Below are positions 51,448 through 60,548 of a stretch of 64,000 nucleotides of DNA, piece after piece. The notes under the pieces were generated by a model, which did not search any database, was not told the DNA's origin, and saw only the letters and a list, made by a program, of their open reading frames with translations. The stretch is from JAEUJM01 sp041908445. Its GTDB lineage: Bacteria > Actinomycetota > Acidimicrobiia > Acidimicrobiales > DATDAH01. The stretch is taken from contig JAYRFK010000075.1 of the NCBI GenBank assembly GCA_041908445.1, forward strand, positions 71,021 to 135,020, given 5' to 3'. A program made the position numbers and the translations under genes. Numbering within the stretch: the first letter of the stretch is position 1; every line of letters begins with the position of its first letter.

Positions 51448-52368
51448 TCACCGGACCACCGCCAGCGGGTCACGGCCCGGGTTCAGCCGCCCGGTCGGGT
51501 CGAGCGCCTCCTTGATGCGCCGGGCGAGGTCGACCACGGGCGCCGGCAGCTCGGGCGCCGGTGCCGGCTCGGCCCGGTGCACGACGCCGACGCCGACCTC
51601 GGCGAGGAACGTGCCGCCGAGGTCGTCCGTGCCCTCCCCGACGGCGTGCCGGTGGGGGGGCACCGCTGGCGGCCCGTCGACCGGCGCCAAGCCGAGGCCC
51701 GCCAGCACGACGCCCTCGGCGCCCACGTCGGCGTCGTGGCCCTCGAGCCACACCCAGGTCGTGGCCCCGTCCCACAGGATCGCGGCAGGGCGGTAGAGCG
51801 CCGCCCGCACGGCTGCGAGGTCGGCGCCGTCGCCGGCGAACCAGCGGGCGCACGACGGCACCGGCCGCGTGCGCAGCACCACCTCGCCGAGCAGTCCGAG
51901 CGTGCCGAGCGAGCCCACGAGCAGGCGGCACAGGTCGTAGCCGCTGACGTTCTTCACCGTGGGCCCGCCCACCTTCACGACCCGACCCTCGGCGGAGACG
52001 TAGCGCGCCTCCAGCACGGCGTCGCGCAGGCGCCCCCGCCCCAGTCGGCCGAGACCGTCCCGCCCCACGGCCAGCACCCCGCCGACGGTGGCCCCCGGTG
52101 CGTCGGGCAGCACCGTCGTCTGCCCGGCGCCGGCCAGGGTCGCGTGCAGGTCGGCGACGGTCGTGCCCGCCCCCACCCGCACGGTCATCTCCGCCGGTAC
52201 GTGCTCGACCACGCCGACCGGGGCGCGCACGAGGCGCATCTCGTCGCCGGGCGGCGGTCCACCCACGTTCCACGTGGTGCGCCCACCCACCACGGCGACC
52301 GGTCCGTCGGCGCCAGCGGCGGCCGCCATCTCCTCGAGGCCGACGCCGGCCACCGTCGCCGTCGTCAC
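51448..52368 (-). CDS. glcE: Glycolate oxidase FAD-binding subunit
   Basis: 306 residues, shorter than E. coli GlcE (about 350). FAD-binding PCMH fold with VGAGTTVADL and LPDAPGATVGGVLAVG, and KVGGPTVKNVSGYDLCRLLVGSLGTLG. Works with GlcD and GlcF to oxidise glycolate, for example from photorespiration-like or carbon salvage routes. GTG at 52368 overlaps the glcD stop. Confidence 0.9.
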   Translation of the reverse strand: MTTATVAGVGLEEMAAAAGADGPVAVVGGRTTWNVGGPPPGDEMRLVRAPVGVVEHVPAEMTVRVGAGTTVADLHATLAGAGQTTVLPDAPGATVGGVLAVGRDGLGRLGRGRLRDAVLEARYVSAEGRVVKVGGPTVKNVSGYDLCRLLVGSLGTLGLLGEVVLRTRPVPSCARWFAGDGADLAAVRAALYRPAAILWDGATTWVWLEGHDADVGAEGVVLAGLGLAPVDGPPAVPPHRHAVGEGTDDLGGTFLAEVGVGVVHRAEPAPAPELPAPVVDLARRIKEALDPTGRLNPGRDPLAVVR

Positions 52369-53831
52369 ACCCAGACCCCGTCGGGGACGTGCTGGAGGTC
52401 GGCACAGCGCGAGCCCGCCGGCAGGACCTTGGTGGGGTTGGCCAGGCCGTCGGGGTCGACCGCGTCGCGGAGCCGGGCCTGGGCGTCGAGGTCGTCCGGC
52501 CCGAACAGCAGCGGCATGAAGTCCCGCTTCTCGAGACCGATGCCGTGCTCCCCCGACAACACGCCCCCGGCGGCGAGCGAGGCGGCCACGATCTCCTCGC
52601 CGGCGGCGTGGACCCGCTCCATGGTCCCCGGGACCCGGGCGTCGAAGACGAGCAGGGGGTGCAGGTTCCCGTCGCCGGCGTGGAAGACGTTCATGACGAG
52701 CAGGTCGTGGCGGTCGGCGATGGCGTAGACCTCGGCCAGCACCTCGACCAGCCGGGACCGGGGCACGACCGTGTCGTGCAGGTAGTAGTTGGGCTTGATG
52801 CGGGCCACGGCCCCGAAGGCGGTCTTGCGGCCCTTCCAGAGCAGCGCCCGCTCGGCCTCGTCGGCGGCCACCCGCACCGTCCGGGCCCCGTGGTCCTCGA
52901 GCACCGCCACCACCGTGGCCGCGTCGGCGGCCACGCCGGCGGGCAGGCCGTCGACCTCGACGAGCAGCACCGCCGCGGCGTCGGTGGGGAACCCGGCGTG
53001 GACGAAGTCCTCCACCGCCTGGGTGATGCGCTGGTCCATCATCTCGAGCGCCGCCGGCACCACCCCCGCGGCGATGATCGCGCCCACGGCGGCGGCGGCG
53101 TCCTCGACCCGGGCGAAGTCGGCCAGCAGCGTCTGGACCGCCGGCGGGTTCGGCGTCAGGCGCACGGCGACCGCCGTGGCGATGCCGAACGTGCCCTCCG
53201 AGCCCACGAACACGCCCCGCAGGTCGAGGCCCACGTCGGCCCCCGTGCCCCCGAGCACCGTGACCGTGCCGTCCGGCAGCACGACCTCCACCGCCAGCAC
53301 GTGGGCGCTGGTGACCCCGTAGGCGAGGCAGTGCGGGCCGCCGGCGTTGTTGGCCACGTTGCCGCCAATCGAGCAGGCCTGCTGGCTCGACGGATCCGGG
53401 GCGAAGTGCAGGCCGAGCGCGGCGAGCGCCCGGGAGAGGTCGAGGTTGACCACCCCCGGCTCGACCCAGGCCACCCGCTCGACCGGGTCGACCGAGCGGA
53501 TGCCCGCCAGGCGGGTCGTCGAGACCACCACCGCCCCGTCGAGTGGGACCGCCCCGCCCGCGAGGCCGGTCCCCGAGCCCCGGGCGACGAAGGCCCGGCC
53601 GTGGGCACGGGCCACCCGCACGCAGGCGGCGACCTCCTCGGTCGTGGTCGGGAAGCAGACCGCGGCGGCCACGCCGACGTCGATGGTCGAGGCGTCGCGG
53701 GCGTAGAGCGCCCGGTCGAGGGCGCCGGCGTGGACGCCGCCCTCCCCCAGCGCCTCGACGAGGTCGGCGACGAGGCGCGCCTCGGCGCTCGCGTCCCCCG
53801 CTGGGGCGTCGGCGGAGGTCGCGGCACGCAC
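52365..53831 (-). CDS. glcD: Glycolate oxidase subunit GlcD
   Basis: 488 residues. FAD-linked oxidase fold: FVARGSGTGLAGGAVPLDG, DPSSQQACSIGGNVANNAGGPHCLAYG and a C-terminal catalytic domain with HAGDGNLHP and GEHGIGLEKRDFM. These are signatures of the lactate/glycolate dehydrogenase group; D-lactate is an alternative substrate, but the glcE and glcF neighbours favour glycolate. First gene of the glcDEF operon. Confidence 0.93.
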   Translation of the reverse strand: MRAATSADAPAGDASAEARLVADLVEALGEGGVHAGALDRALYARDASTIDVGVAAAVCFPTTTEEVAACVRVARAHGRAFVARGSGTGLAGGAVPLDGAVVVSTTRLAGIRSVDPVERVAWVEPGVVNLDLSRALAALGLHFAPDPSSQQACSIGGNVANNAGGPHCLAYGVTSAHVLAVEVVLPDGTVTVLGGTGADVGLDLRGVFVGSEGTFGIATAVAVRLTPNPPAVQTLLADFARVEDAAAAVGAIIAAGVVPAALEMMDQRITQAVEDFVHAGFPTDAAAVLLVEVDGLPAGVAADAATVVAVLEDHGARTVRVAADEAERALLWKGRKTAFGAVARIKPNYYLHDTVVPRSRLVEVLAEVYAIADRHDLLVMNVFHAGDGNLHPLLVFDARVPGTMERVHAAGEEIVAASLAAGGVLSGEHGIGLEKRDFMPLLFGPDDLDAQARLRDAVDPDGLANPTKVLPAGSRCADLQHVPDGVWV

Positions 53832-53866
53832 GCTCGCCAGTGTGCCCGACCGCCGGCACCGCCCGG

Positions 53867-53872
53867 TACGGT
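53867..53872 (+). promoter_or_regulatory. -10 element for 53879 gene
   Basis: TACGGT, 6 bases, GTG. Leaderless spacing; diverges from glcD. Confidence 0.5.
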
Positions 53873-53878
53873 CGCACG

Positions 53879-54637
53879 GTGACCTCGCCGGAGGACCTCC
53901 ACGAGTGGCTGTCGTTCGAAGCGGACGACGAGCACCGCACCTGGCTGTTCGACCTGACCTTCCTCACGAGCAACTGGGACTGCATCTACGGCCGGGGCTG
54001 CCCGGGCGTGCTCACCGGCCCGGCCGCGGACCTCGACCAGGGCTGCTGCTCGTACGGCGCCCACTTCACCGGGGAGGCCGACCGGGCCCACGTCGAGGCC
54101 CAGATCGCCCGCCTGGGCCCCGACGAGTGGCAGTTCCACGACGAGGCCGCCGCCCTCGGCGGCGCCATCCACGTGGACGAGGCGGGCGACACCGTCACCC
54201 GCCAGGCCGAGGACGCCTGCATCATGCTCAACCGCCCCGGCCACCCCGCCGGCGCCGGCTGTGCGCTCCACCAGGGCGCCCTCGCCCGTGGCGAGCGCCC
54301 GCTCGACTGGAAGCCCGAGGTGTGCTGGCAGCTCCCCCTGCGCCTGGTCGACCACGTCGACGAGAGCGGCCACGTGACCTCCACCCTCCGGGAGTGGAAG
54401 CGCCGCGACTGGGGCGACGGCGGCCAGGAGTTCCACTGGTGGTGCACCGAGGACCCCCTCGCCTTCGTCGGCGTCCGGCCCGTCTACGAGGCGCTCCGGG
54501 ACGAGATCGTCGAGCTCGTGGGCGCCCCCGCCTACGACCACCTCGTGCGGGCGTTGGCCGATCGGCGGGCGGGTGTCCCGGTCCCCCACCCCGCCCGGCG
54601 GGCACGGTCGCTCGAGGTCGGCGGCCCACAACCTTAA
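53879..54637 (+). CDS. Cys-rich (YkgJ/DUF3109-like) protein
   Basis: 252 residues. Cysteines occur in the order C-x4-C...CC...C...C...C (DCIYGRGC, GCCSYG, ACIMLNR, GCALH, VCWQLP), a pattern of YkgJ/DUF3109-type proteins thought to hold a metal or Fe-S centre. No membrane segment. The function is unknown. It starts a three-gene set in one direction with an AAA ATPase and a DUF2357-like gene, with a 32-base gap. Whether the three form one system is inference. Confidence 0.7.
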   Translation: MTSPEDLHEWLSFEADDEHRTWLFDLTFLTSNWDCIYGRGCPGVLTGPAADLDQGCCSYGAHFTGEADRAHVEAQIARLGPDEWQFHDEAAALGGAIHVDEAGDTVTRQAEDACIMLNRPGHPAGAGCALHQGALARGERPLDWKPEVCWQLPLRLVDHVDESGHVTSTLREWKRRDWGDGGQEFHWWCTEDPLAFVGVRPVYEALRDEIVELVGAPAYDHLVRALADRRAGVPVPHPARRARSLEVGGPQP

Positions 54638-54669
54638 GGACCGGGGGCGCACCGGCCGACGAGGAGACC

Positions 54670-55605
54670 GTGCGCTCCTTCACCGCCGCCGAGCTGCAGT
54701 CCGCCGCCGACCAGACGGGCATGTACTTCCCGACCCATGTCCTCGACCAACTGGTCGCGGCCATCGACGCCGGCAAGCACGTGATCCTCACGGGGCCCCC
54801 GGGGACAGGCAAGACCACACTCGCCTACATGGCGGCCGAGGTCGCCCAACAGGCGATGCTGTGCACGGGCTACCTGCCGACCACCGCGACCACCGAGTGG
54901 ACGACGTTCGAGACCATCGGCGGCCTCCAGCCCACGGCGGAGGGCCTGATCTACCGGCCCGGGCTCTTCGTCGAGGCCATCGAGTCCGGCCGCTGGCTCG
55001 TGATCGACGAGCTCAACCGCTCGAACTTCGACCGGGCCTTCGGGCAGCTCTTCACCGTGCTCTCGGGCCAGCCCGTGGTGCTGCCGTTCAAGCGCAAGGG
55101 CCAGCCGAACCCGCTCTCGCTCGTGCCCACGGGCGCCGAGGCCCCCCGGGACACCGACATCATCCGCCTTCCGAGCCGCTGGCGGATCATCGCCACCATG
55201 AACGTGTTCGACAAGAACCTGCTGTTCGAGATGTCGTACGCCCTCATGCGCCGCTTCGCCTTCATCGAGGTGGGCACCCCCGACGAGGCGTCCTACCAGG
55301 CCCTGCTCCAGGGCCCCGGCCAGATCGTCACCCAGCTCCTCCCGCTCCGGAACTTCAGCGACCTGGGCCCCGCCGTGTACCTCGACGCCGCCCGCTACGC
55401 CGCCCGCCGCCGCCAGGACGGGGCCACCGACTCCCGCCTGCTCTACGAGGTCTTCTACGCCTACTTCCTGCCCCAGTTCGAGGGCTTCGACGACCTGCGG
55501 GCCACGAAGCTCTACCGGACCATCGAGGGGCTGCTCGACCCCGAGGAGCAGGCCGAGGCCCAGCGCACCATCACCGGCGTGCTGGGCGTCGAGCTGACCC
55601 TCTGA
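54670..55605 (+). CDS. McrB-like AAA+ ATPase, minimal form
   Basis: 311 residues, essentially a bare AAA+ domain. Walker A GPPGTGKTT (about 40-48), Walker B WLVIDELNRSNFDRAFGQL, and sensor region TMNVFDKNLLFEMSYALMRRFAF. The ELNR and MNxxD...ALxRRF motifs are those of McrB, although McrB usually reads MNTAD; the Thr and Ala are replaced by Val and Phe here. It lacks the N-terminal DNA-reading domain of McrB. A GAGGAG ribosome site precedes the GTG. Confidence 0.8.
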   Translation: MRSFTAAELQSAADQTGMYFPTHVLDQLVAAIDAGKHVILTGPPGTGKTTLAYMAAEVAQQAMLCTGYLPTTATTEWTTFETIGGLQPTAEGLIYRPGLFVEAIESGRWLVIDELNRSNFDRAFGQLFTVLSGQPVVLPFKRKGQPNPLSLVPTGAEAPRDTDIIRLPSRWRIIATMNVFDKNLLFEMSYALMRRFAFIEVGTPDEASYQALLQGPGQIVTQLLPLRNFSDLGPAVYLDAARYAARRRQDGATDSRLLYEVFYAYFLPQFEGFDDLRATKLYRTIEGLLDPEEQAEAQRTITGVLGVELTL

Positions 55606-55606
55606 C

Positions 55607-56623
55607 GTGTCCGCCGCGGCGGCGTTCCAGGGCGCGGGCCAGTCAAACGCCACCCGGGCCCTCTGGGGGCGGCTGCGGCGACCGATGGACGTGGTGGTCA
55701 TGGTCGACGCCGTCCTCGGCCTGTCGCCGAACGTGGTGCGCCAGCTCGCCGGCACCATGATCGCCACCAGCACCGAGGCCGAGATCCTGCTGGGCGAGAT
55801 GCCCCACACGCTGCGCTCGCTGGCCATGTCCACCACCAGCTCGCCCGAGCAGTGCCGCGGGGAGCTGCGCGGCCCGGTCCTCTGGAGCGAGACCATGTCG
55901 GCCCGCTCGTCCAGCGCCGGCAGCCAGGACGTCTACGTCTGCTCGTCGCCCCAGCGGGCCTACGACATCCCCGAGAACCAGGTGCTCGCCGCGGCGCTGG
56001 TGAGCATCCGAGACGCCGGCCGCGGCGTGGACTCGATGTCGGCCCAGGCCTACGACGACGACACCCTGCGCCGCGCCCGCCACAACGGCATGCGGGCCAT
56101 CCGCTTCCTCGAGCACCGGACGATGGCGGCGGTCAGCCGGGAGCGCCCCACACCCCGCGCGCTGCGGCGCACCCGCTCGGGCAGCCGCCGCAAGACCTAC
56201 GAGCCCGCGATGCGCATGCTCGACCGGGCCGCCGACCCGCTCACCGCCGACGACATCCTCCCGTTCTGCGACCGCCGCACCCGGGCGCAGCACACGCTGA
56301 TCATGGGTCTCGTCGAGCGGCTCGAGGCCCGGGGCGTGGCGCTGCCGCCGTTCCGGGCCTTCGAGGGCATCCTCTACTCCGGCCCCATCCGCTACAACCA
56401 CCCCCGTCGCCTCGGCGACCGCAGCCGCCCGCACGGGGTGATGCTCGGCGGCGTCCTGGTCGACGTGCCCGAGCGGGTGCGCGAGGACAACCGCGAGCGG
56501 GCCGAGTACGCCCTGCGCGAGCGATCCGGTGGGCTGCCCACCGTGGTCGTGCTCGAGCCCGAGGACATCGACCGCGCCATCCAGGCCGCGGTCGAGGTGG
56601 CCCGGGCCCAGCAGCAGGCCTGA
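55607..56623 (+). CDS. DUF2357/McrC-like partner protein
   Basis: 338 residues. RGPVLWSETMSAR, then a Cys-containing segment and YDIPENQVLAAALVSI match the pattern RGpxxWsxT..R..PENxxL seen in DUF2357 and McrC proteins that pair with McrB-like ATPases. The C-terminal part (ILYSGPIRYNHPRRL..VVVLEPEDIDRAI) shows no clear PD-(D/E)xK nuclease. It starts 1 base after the ATPase stop. Assignment is from motif pattern and gene pairing and is moderate only. Confidence 0.6.
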   Translation: MSAAAAFQGAGQSNATRALWGRLRRPMDVVVMVDAVLGLSPNVVRQLAGTMIATSTEAEILLGEMPHTLRSLAMSTTSSPEQCRGELRGPVLWSETMSARSSSAGSQDVYVCSSPQRAYDIPENQVLAAALVSIRDAGRGVDSMSAQAYDDDTLRRARHNGMRAIRFLEHRTMAAVSRERPTPRALRRTRSGSRRKTYEPAMRMLDRAADPLTADDILPFCDRRTRAQHTLIMGLVERLEARGVALPPFRAFEGILYSGPIRYNHPRRLGDRSRPHGVMLGGVLVDVPERVREDNRERAEYALRERSGGLPTVVVLEPEDIDRAIQAAVEVARAQQQA

Positions 56624-56653
56624 CACCGGGCCCTCCTTCGTCGGGCCGCCTTC

Positions 56654-56689
56654 GGCATCCGGTTCGCCGGTGCCGCTGCTCCGCTCCGC
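56654..56689. repeat. Dispersed intergenic repeat, copy B
   Basis: Matches copy A at 2377-2412 at 32 of 36 positions. Here CGGCATCCGG-TTCG-CCGGTGCCG can form a hairpin. It lies between the stops of the DUF2357-like and typA genes and may terminate both. Confidence 0.5.
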
Positions 56690-56725
56690 ATGGCGGCCTC
56701 GGGCGGCGTCGACCCGGGGGCCGCG

Positions 56726-58549
56726 TCAGCTGGCGCGCGAGGCGCGCCGGCGGTCGGCCTCGGCGAGGAGGCGCTTGCGCAGGCGGATGCTGTTCGGGGT
56801 GACCTCGACCAGCTCGTCGTCCTTGATGAGCTCGATGCCCACCTCGAGGGTGATCTCCCGCGGCGGCGGCAGCTTCACGGCCTCGTCGGCGGCGTGGGTG
56901 CGGATGTTGGTCTTCTGCTTGGCCCGGGTGACGTCCGCGGACATGTCGTCCGGCCGGGAGTTCTCCCCGACCACCATGCCCTCGTACACGTCGTCGCCCG
57001 GCTTGATGAAGAGCTCGCCCCGGGACTGGAGCTTGTCGAGGGCGTAGGCGGTGGCGACCCCGGCGCGGTCGGCCAGGATGGCGCCGCCGCGGCGACCCGG
57101 CAGGTCGCCCACCCAGCGCACCCAGCCGTGGTTGTGCTGGTGCAGCAGCGCGGTGCCCCGGGTGGCGGTGAGCAGCATGGAGCGGAACCCGAGCAGGCCC
57201 CTCGTGGGTGCCTCGAACGTGAGGATGGTGCGACCGGAGTCGCCAGGGCGCAGGTCCGACACGATGCCGCGGCGGGGGGCCAGCGCCTGGGTGACGGTGC
57301 CGACGTACTCCTCGGGGACGTCGACCACGCCGCGCTCGAGCGGCTCGTGGAGCTGGCCGTCGATCTGCTTGGTGACCACGACCGGGCGGCTCACCTGGAG
57401 CTCGTAGCCCTCGCGGCGCATGGCCTCGATGAGCACGGCGAGCTGCAGCTCGCCACGGCCGGCGACCTCGATCTGGTCGGGCGACTCGGTCGGCGCCAGC
57501 TTGATGGAGACGTTGCCGAGCACCTCCCGCTCGAGGCGGTCGATCAGGTGTCGGGAGGTCAGGTACTTGCCGCCGTCCTTGCCCGCCAGCGGCGAGGTGT
57601 TGACCCCGAAGGTCATGCGCAGGACGGGCTCGTCGACCAAGAGGCGGGGCAGCGCCACCGGGTGCTCGGGGCTGGCGATGGTGTCGCCGATCTCGACCTC
57701 GGGGAAGCCCGCCATGACGAACAGGTCGCCCGCGACCCGCTGGTCCACGTCGACCCGGCTCAGGCCGGCGAAGCCCTGCAGCTGCGAGAGCTTGCGGGTC
57801 ACGGGGGCGTCGTCGACGTCGCCGAGCAGCGTGACCGGCTTGGACGCGTCGAGGGTGCCCTCGATGACCCGGCCGATGGCCAGGCGCCCCATGTACTCCG
57901 AGGCGTCGAGGGTGGTGATGATGGCCTGCAGCGGGGCATCGGGGTCCCCGGTGGCGGGCGGGACCGTCGAGACGATGGCCTCGAACAGCGCGGTCAGGTC
58001 GTCGTCGGGGCCGGGCTGGCCCACCCCCTCCATGGAGCGGCCGTCGCGGGCGATGGTCGAGATGATCGGGAACTCGATGTGGTGGTCGGCGGCCTCGAGG
58101 TCGAAGAACAGCTGGTAGATCTCGTCGAGCACCTCGGCGGTGCGCGCGTCCGAGCGGTCGACCTTGTTCAGCACCACCACCGCGGGGAGGTGGGCGGCGA
58201 GGGCCTTCGAGAGCACGTAGCGGGTCTGGGGCAGCGGGCCCTCGGCAGCGTCGACGAGCAGCACGACGCCGTCCACGAGGGTCAGGGCCCGCTCGACCTC
58301 ACCACCGAAGTCGGCGTGGCCAGGGGTGTCGACCAGGTTGATCCGGACCCCGTTCCACTCGACCGAGGCGGCCTTGGCGAGGATGGTGATGCCCCGCTCG
58401 CGCTCCTGGTCGCCGGAGTCCATGACCCGCTCGGTGACCTTCTCGTGGTCGGAGAAGACCCCGGTCGCCCGCAGCATGGCGTCGACGAGGGTGGTCTTGC
58501 CGTGGTCGACGTGGGCGACGAGCGCGACGTTGCGAAAGGTGGCAGTCAT
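56726..58549 (-). CDS. typA: Ribosome-associated GTPase TypA/BipA
   Basis: 607 residues. EF-G-like: G1 AHVDHGKTTL, G2 and G3 region RERGITI and DTPGHADFGGEVER, G4 NKVDRSDAR, then domain II, the EF-G III and V-like domains and the BipA-specific C-terminal domain. Acts in ribosome assembly and stress or cold adaptation. ATG at 58549 places G1 at the usual position near residue 10. Confidence 0.96.
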   Translation of the reverse strand: MTATFRNVALVAHVDHGKTTLVDAMLRATGVFSDHEKVTERVMDSGDQERERGITILAKAASVEWNGVRINLVDTPGHADFGGEVERALTLVDGVVLLVDAAEGPLPQTRYVLSKALAAHLPAVVVLNKVDRSDARTAEVLDEIYQLFFDLEAADHHIEFPIISTIARDGRSMEGVGQPGPDDDLTALFEAIVSTVPPATGDPDAPLQAIITTLDASEYMGRLAIGRVIEGTLDASKPVTLLGDVDDAPVTRKLSQLQGFAGLSRVDVDQRVAGDLFVMAGFPEVEIGDTIASPEHPVALPRLLVDEPVLRMTFGVNTSPLAGKDGGKYLTSRHLIDRLEREVLGNVSIKLAPTESPDQIEVAGRGELQLAVLIEAMRREGYELQVSRPVVVTKQIDGQLHEPLERGVVDVPEEYVGTVTQALAPRRGIVSDLRPGDSGRTILTFEAPTRGLLGFRSMLLTATRGTALLHQHNHGWVRWVGDLPGRRGGAILADRAGVATAYALDKLQSRGELFIKPGDDVYEGMVVGENSRPDDMSADVTRAKQKTNIRTHAADEAVKLPPPREITLEVGIELIKDDELVEVTPNSIRLRKRLLAEADRRRASRAS

Positions 58550-58583
58550 TGGTTGTACGGGCGCGGCAAGGTGCAACGGAGGG

Positions 58584-58603
58584 CCCGGCCAGGATTGGCC
58601 GGG
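58584..58603 (-). terminator. Hairpin between zinc-type gene and typA
   Basis: Perfect 8-base stem CCCGGCCA / TGGCCGGG, 4-base loop, just after the stop of the 58615 gene. No T-run follows, so it may be a weak or Rho-assisted terminator. Confidence 0.4.
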
Positions 58604-58614
58604 CACCGGTCAGC

Positions 58615-58812
58615 TCACTGGACCCAGAGCTCTCCGTCGTCGTCTTCGCGGTTCTCTTCGGCCAGGCACCACGAGGCGTGGTCGCGTCCGGGTTCGGCGC
58701 CGCACTCCGCGCACGGCTGCTCGTCCTTGAGATCGAGCAGGCGATCGAAGTCCAGTTCAGTCCGCTTCAGTGCTCGCGCTTCTTCGAAGCGCCGGTGTCG
58801 ACCCTTTTTCAC
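58615..58812 (-). CDS. Small putative zinc-binding protein
   Basis: 65 residues: a basic N terminus (VKKGRHRRFEEARALKR), then CAECGAEPGRDHASWC, a C-x2-C-x9-C site with His that could bind zinc, and an acidic tail EDDDGELWVQ. GTG start with a GAGGAG ribosome site. Family not recognised; a ribosome- or nucleic-acid-associated role is a guess. Confidence 0.65.
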   Translation of the reverse strand: MKKGRHRRFEEARALKRTELDFDRLLDLKDEQPCAECGAEPGRDHASWCLAEENREDDDGELWVQ

Positions 58813-58901
58813 GGGCCAGCTCCTCAGTCGAGGCCGCAGTTCGGAGTTCAACTCTAGCGCCTGTCCACCCCGCGACCACGCATCCGGGAAGGTCCTCCCT
58901 C

Positions 58902-58907
58902 TAGGCT
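58902..58907 (+). promoter_or_regulatory. -10 element for GH13 gene
   Basis: TAGGCT, 8 bases, GTG; leaderless spacing. Confidence 0.4.
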
Positions 58908-58915
58908 CCGGCGCC

Positions 58916-60445
58916 GTGCCCGACAACGTGCCCTGGTGGCGATCGGCCGTCGTCTACCAGATCTACCCCCGCTCCTTCGCCGACACCGACGGTGACGGCG
59001 TGGGCGATCTGCCTGGGGTGACCGCCCACCTCGACCACCTGGCGTGGCTGGGCGTCGACGCCCTCTGGCTGTCGCCGTTCTACCGGTCGCCCATGGCCGA
59101 CTTCGGCTACGACGTGTCGGACTACTGCGACGTGGACCCGCTGTTCGGCACCTTGGAGGACTTCGACGCCCTCGTCGCCGCCGCCCACGAGCGCGGCCTC
59201 AAGGTGGTCGTCGACTGGGTGCCGAACCACACCTCGGACCAGCACCCCTGGTTCGTCGAGTCCCGCGCCGGCCGCGACAGCGCCAAGCGGGACTGGTACC
59301 TCTGGCGCGACCCCGCCCCCGACGGCGGCCCCCCGAACAACTGGGTCGAGAGCTGGGGCGGCGGGCCAGCCTGGACCTGGGACGAGGCCACCGGCCAGTA
59401 CTACCTGCGCCTCTTCCTGCCCGAGCAGCCGGACCTGAACTGGGAGAACCCCGAGGTCCGTGCCGCCATGTACGACGTCGTGCGCTTCTGGCTCGACCGG
59501 GGCGTCGACGGCTTCCGCATCGACGTCGTGCACGCCCTGGGCAAGGACCCGGCGCTGCCCGATGACGATCCCGAGCTCATCCCCATCCCCCACTCGGCGC
59601 TGCACCACGATCCCCGCACCCACGGGATCCTGCGCGAGCTGCGCACGCTGCTCGACGGCTACCCGGGCGACCGGATGATGGTGGGCGAGGTGTTCCTGCT
59701 CGACACCGCGCTCGTGGCCGAGCACTACGGCGACGGCGACGAGCTCCACCTGGCCTTCAACTTCCCGCCGCTGTTCTGCCCGTGGGACCGCGACGCCTGG
59801 CGGTCCCAGCTCACCCGCACCGCCGACGCCCTCGACCCCATCGGCGCCTGGCCCAGCTGGGTGCTGTCGAACCACGACAACCCGCGCCACCGCACCCGGT
59901 ACGGGAGCGAGGCGCGGGCCCGGGCCGCCGCGGTCCTGCTGCTGACCCTGCGGGGCACCCCCTTCCTCTACGCCGGCGAGGAGCTCGGTTTGGAGGACGC
60001 CATGGTGCCGCCCGAGCGCGAGGTCGACCCGGGGGGCCGTGACGGTTGTCGGGCGCCGGTCCCGTGGACGGCCGAGGCCCCCCACGGCTGGGCGGGCGCC
60101 GAGCCGTGGCTCCCCTGGCCGCCGGATCCCGGTGTCCACAGCGTCGCCGCCGAGCGCGAGGACCCGTCCTCGGTGCTGCACCTCTACCGGCGGCTCCTCG
60201 CCGAGCGCCACGGCTCGCCCGCCCTCACCCTCGGTGGCTGTGCCCTCCTCGACGCGGCGGACGGCGTCCTCGCCTACGAGCGGGTCGAGGGCGAGGACCG
60301 GCGAGTCGTGGTGGTGAACTTCACCGGCGAGACCCGCCCCTTGGACGTCCCCGGCACGGTCCGGGTCGCGTCCGACGGCGTCGGCGAGGGCGGCTCGACA
60401 CCCGCCGAGCTCGGCCCGGACCGCGCCCTCGTCATCGAGCCCTGA
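58916..60445 (+). CDS. GH13 alpha-glucosidase
   Basis: 509 residues. (beta/alpha)8 alpha-amylase fold: nucleophile Asp203 (GFRIDVV), acid Glu258 (MVGEVF), Asp321 (SNHDNPRH), and the domain-B region with GDLPGVTAHLDHLAWLGVDALWLSPFY. The isomaltase-type opening (WWRSAVVYQIYPRSF) suggests hydrolysis of alpha-1,4 or alpha-1,6 glucosides, or isomerisation as in trehalulose-type enzymes. No signal peptide, so intracellular. Confidence 0.92.
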   Translation: MPDNVPWWRSAVVYQIYPRSFADTDGDGVGDLPGVTAHLDHLAWLGVDALWLSPFYRSPMADFGYDVSDYCDVDPLFGTLEDFDALVAAAHERGLKVVVDWVPNHTSDQHPWFVESRAGRDSAKRDWYLWRDPAPDGGPPNNWVESWGGGPAWTWDEATGQYYLRLFLPEQPDLNWENPEVRAAMYDVVRFWLDRGVDGFRIDVVHALGKDPALPDDDPELIPIPHSALHHDPRTHGILRELRTLLDGYPGDRMMVGEVFLLDTALVAEHYGDGDELHLAFNFPPLFCPWDRDAWRSQLTRTADALDPIGAWPSWVLSNHDNPRHRTRYGSEARARAAAVLLLTLRGTPFLYAGEELGLEDAMVPPEREVDPGGRDGCRAPVPWTAEAPHGWAGAEPWLPWPPDPGVHSVAAEREDPSSVLHLYRRLLAERHGSPALTLGGCALLDAADGVLAYERVEGEDRRVVVVNFTGETRPLDVPGTVRVASDGVGEGGSTPAELGPDRALVIEP

Positions 60446-60452
60446 GCCACCG

Positions 60453-60527
60453 GTGCCCGGCACCCCCGGCCTCGTCCTCCTCGGCGTCGCCGTCATCACC
60501 CTGGCGGGCCGCGTGGTGGGCCGCTGA
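60453..60527 (+). CDS. Possible 24-residue membrane peptide
   Basis: GTG start 7 bases after the GH13 stop; translates to MPGTPGLVLLGVAVITLAGRVVGR, which is mostly one hydrophobic segment with Arg at the end. Could be a small membrane protein or chance. No ribosome site is visible. Confidence 0.25.
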   Translation: MPGTPGLVLLGVAVITLAGRVVGR

Positions 60528-60548
60528 CCGACCCGGTCGGCGTGGGGC

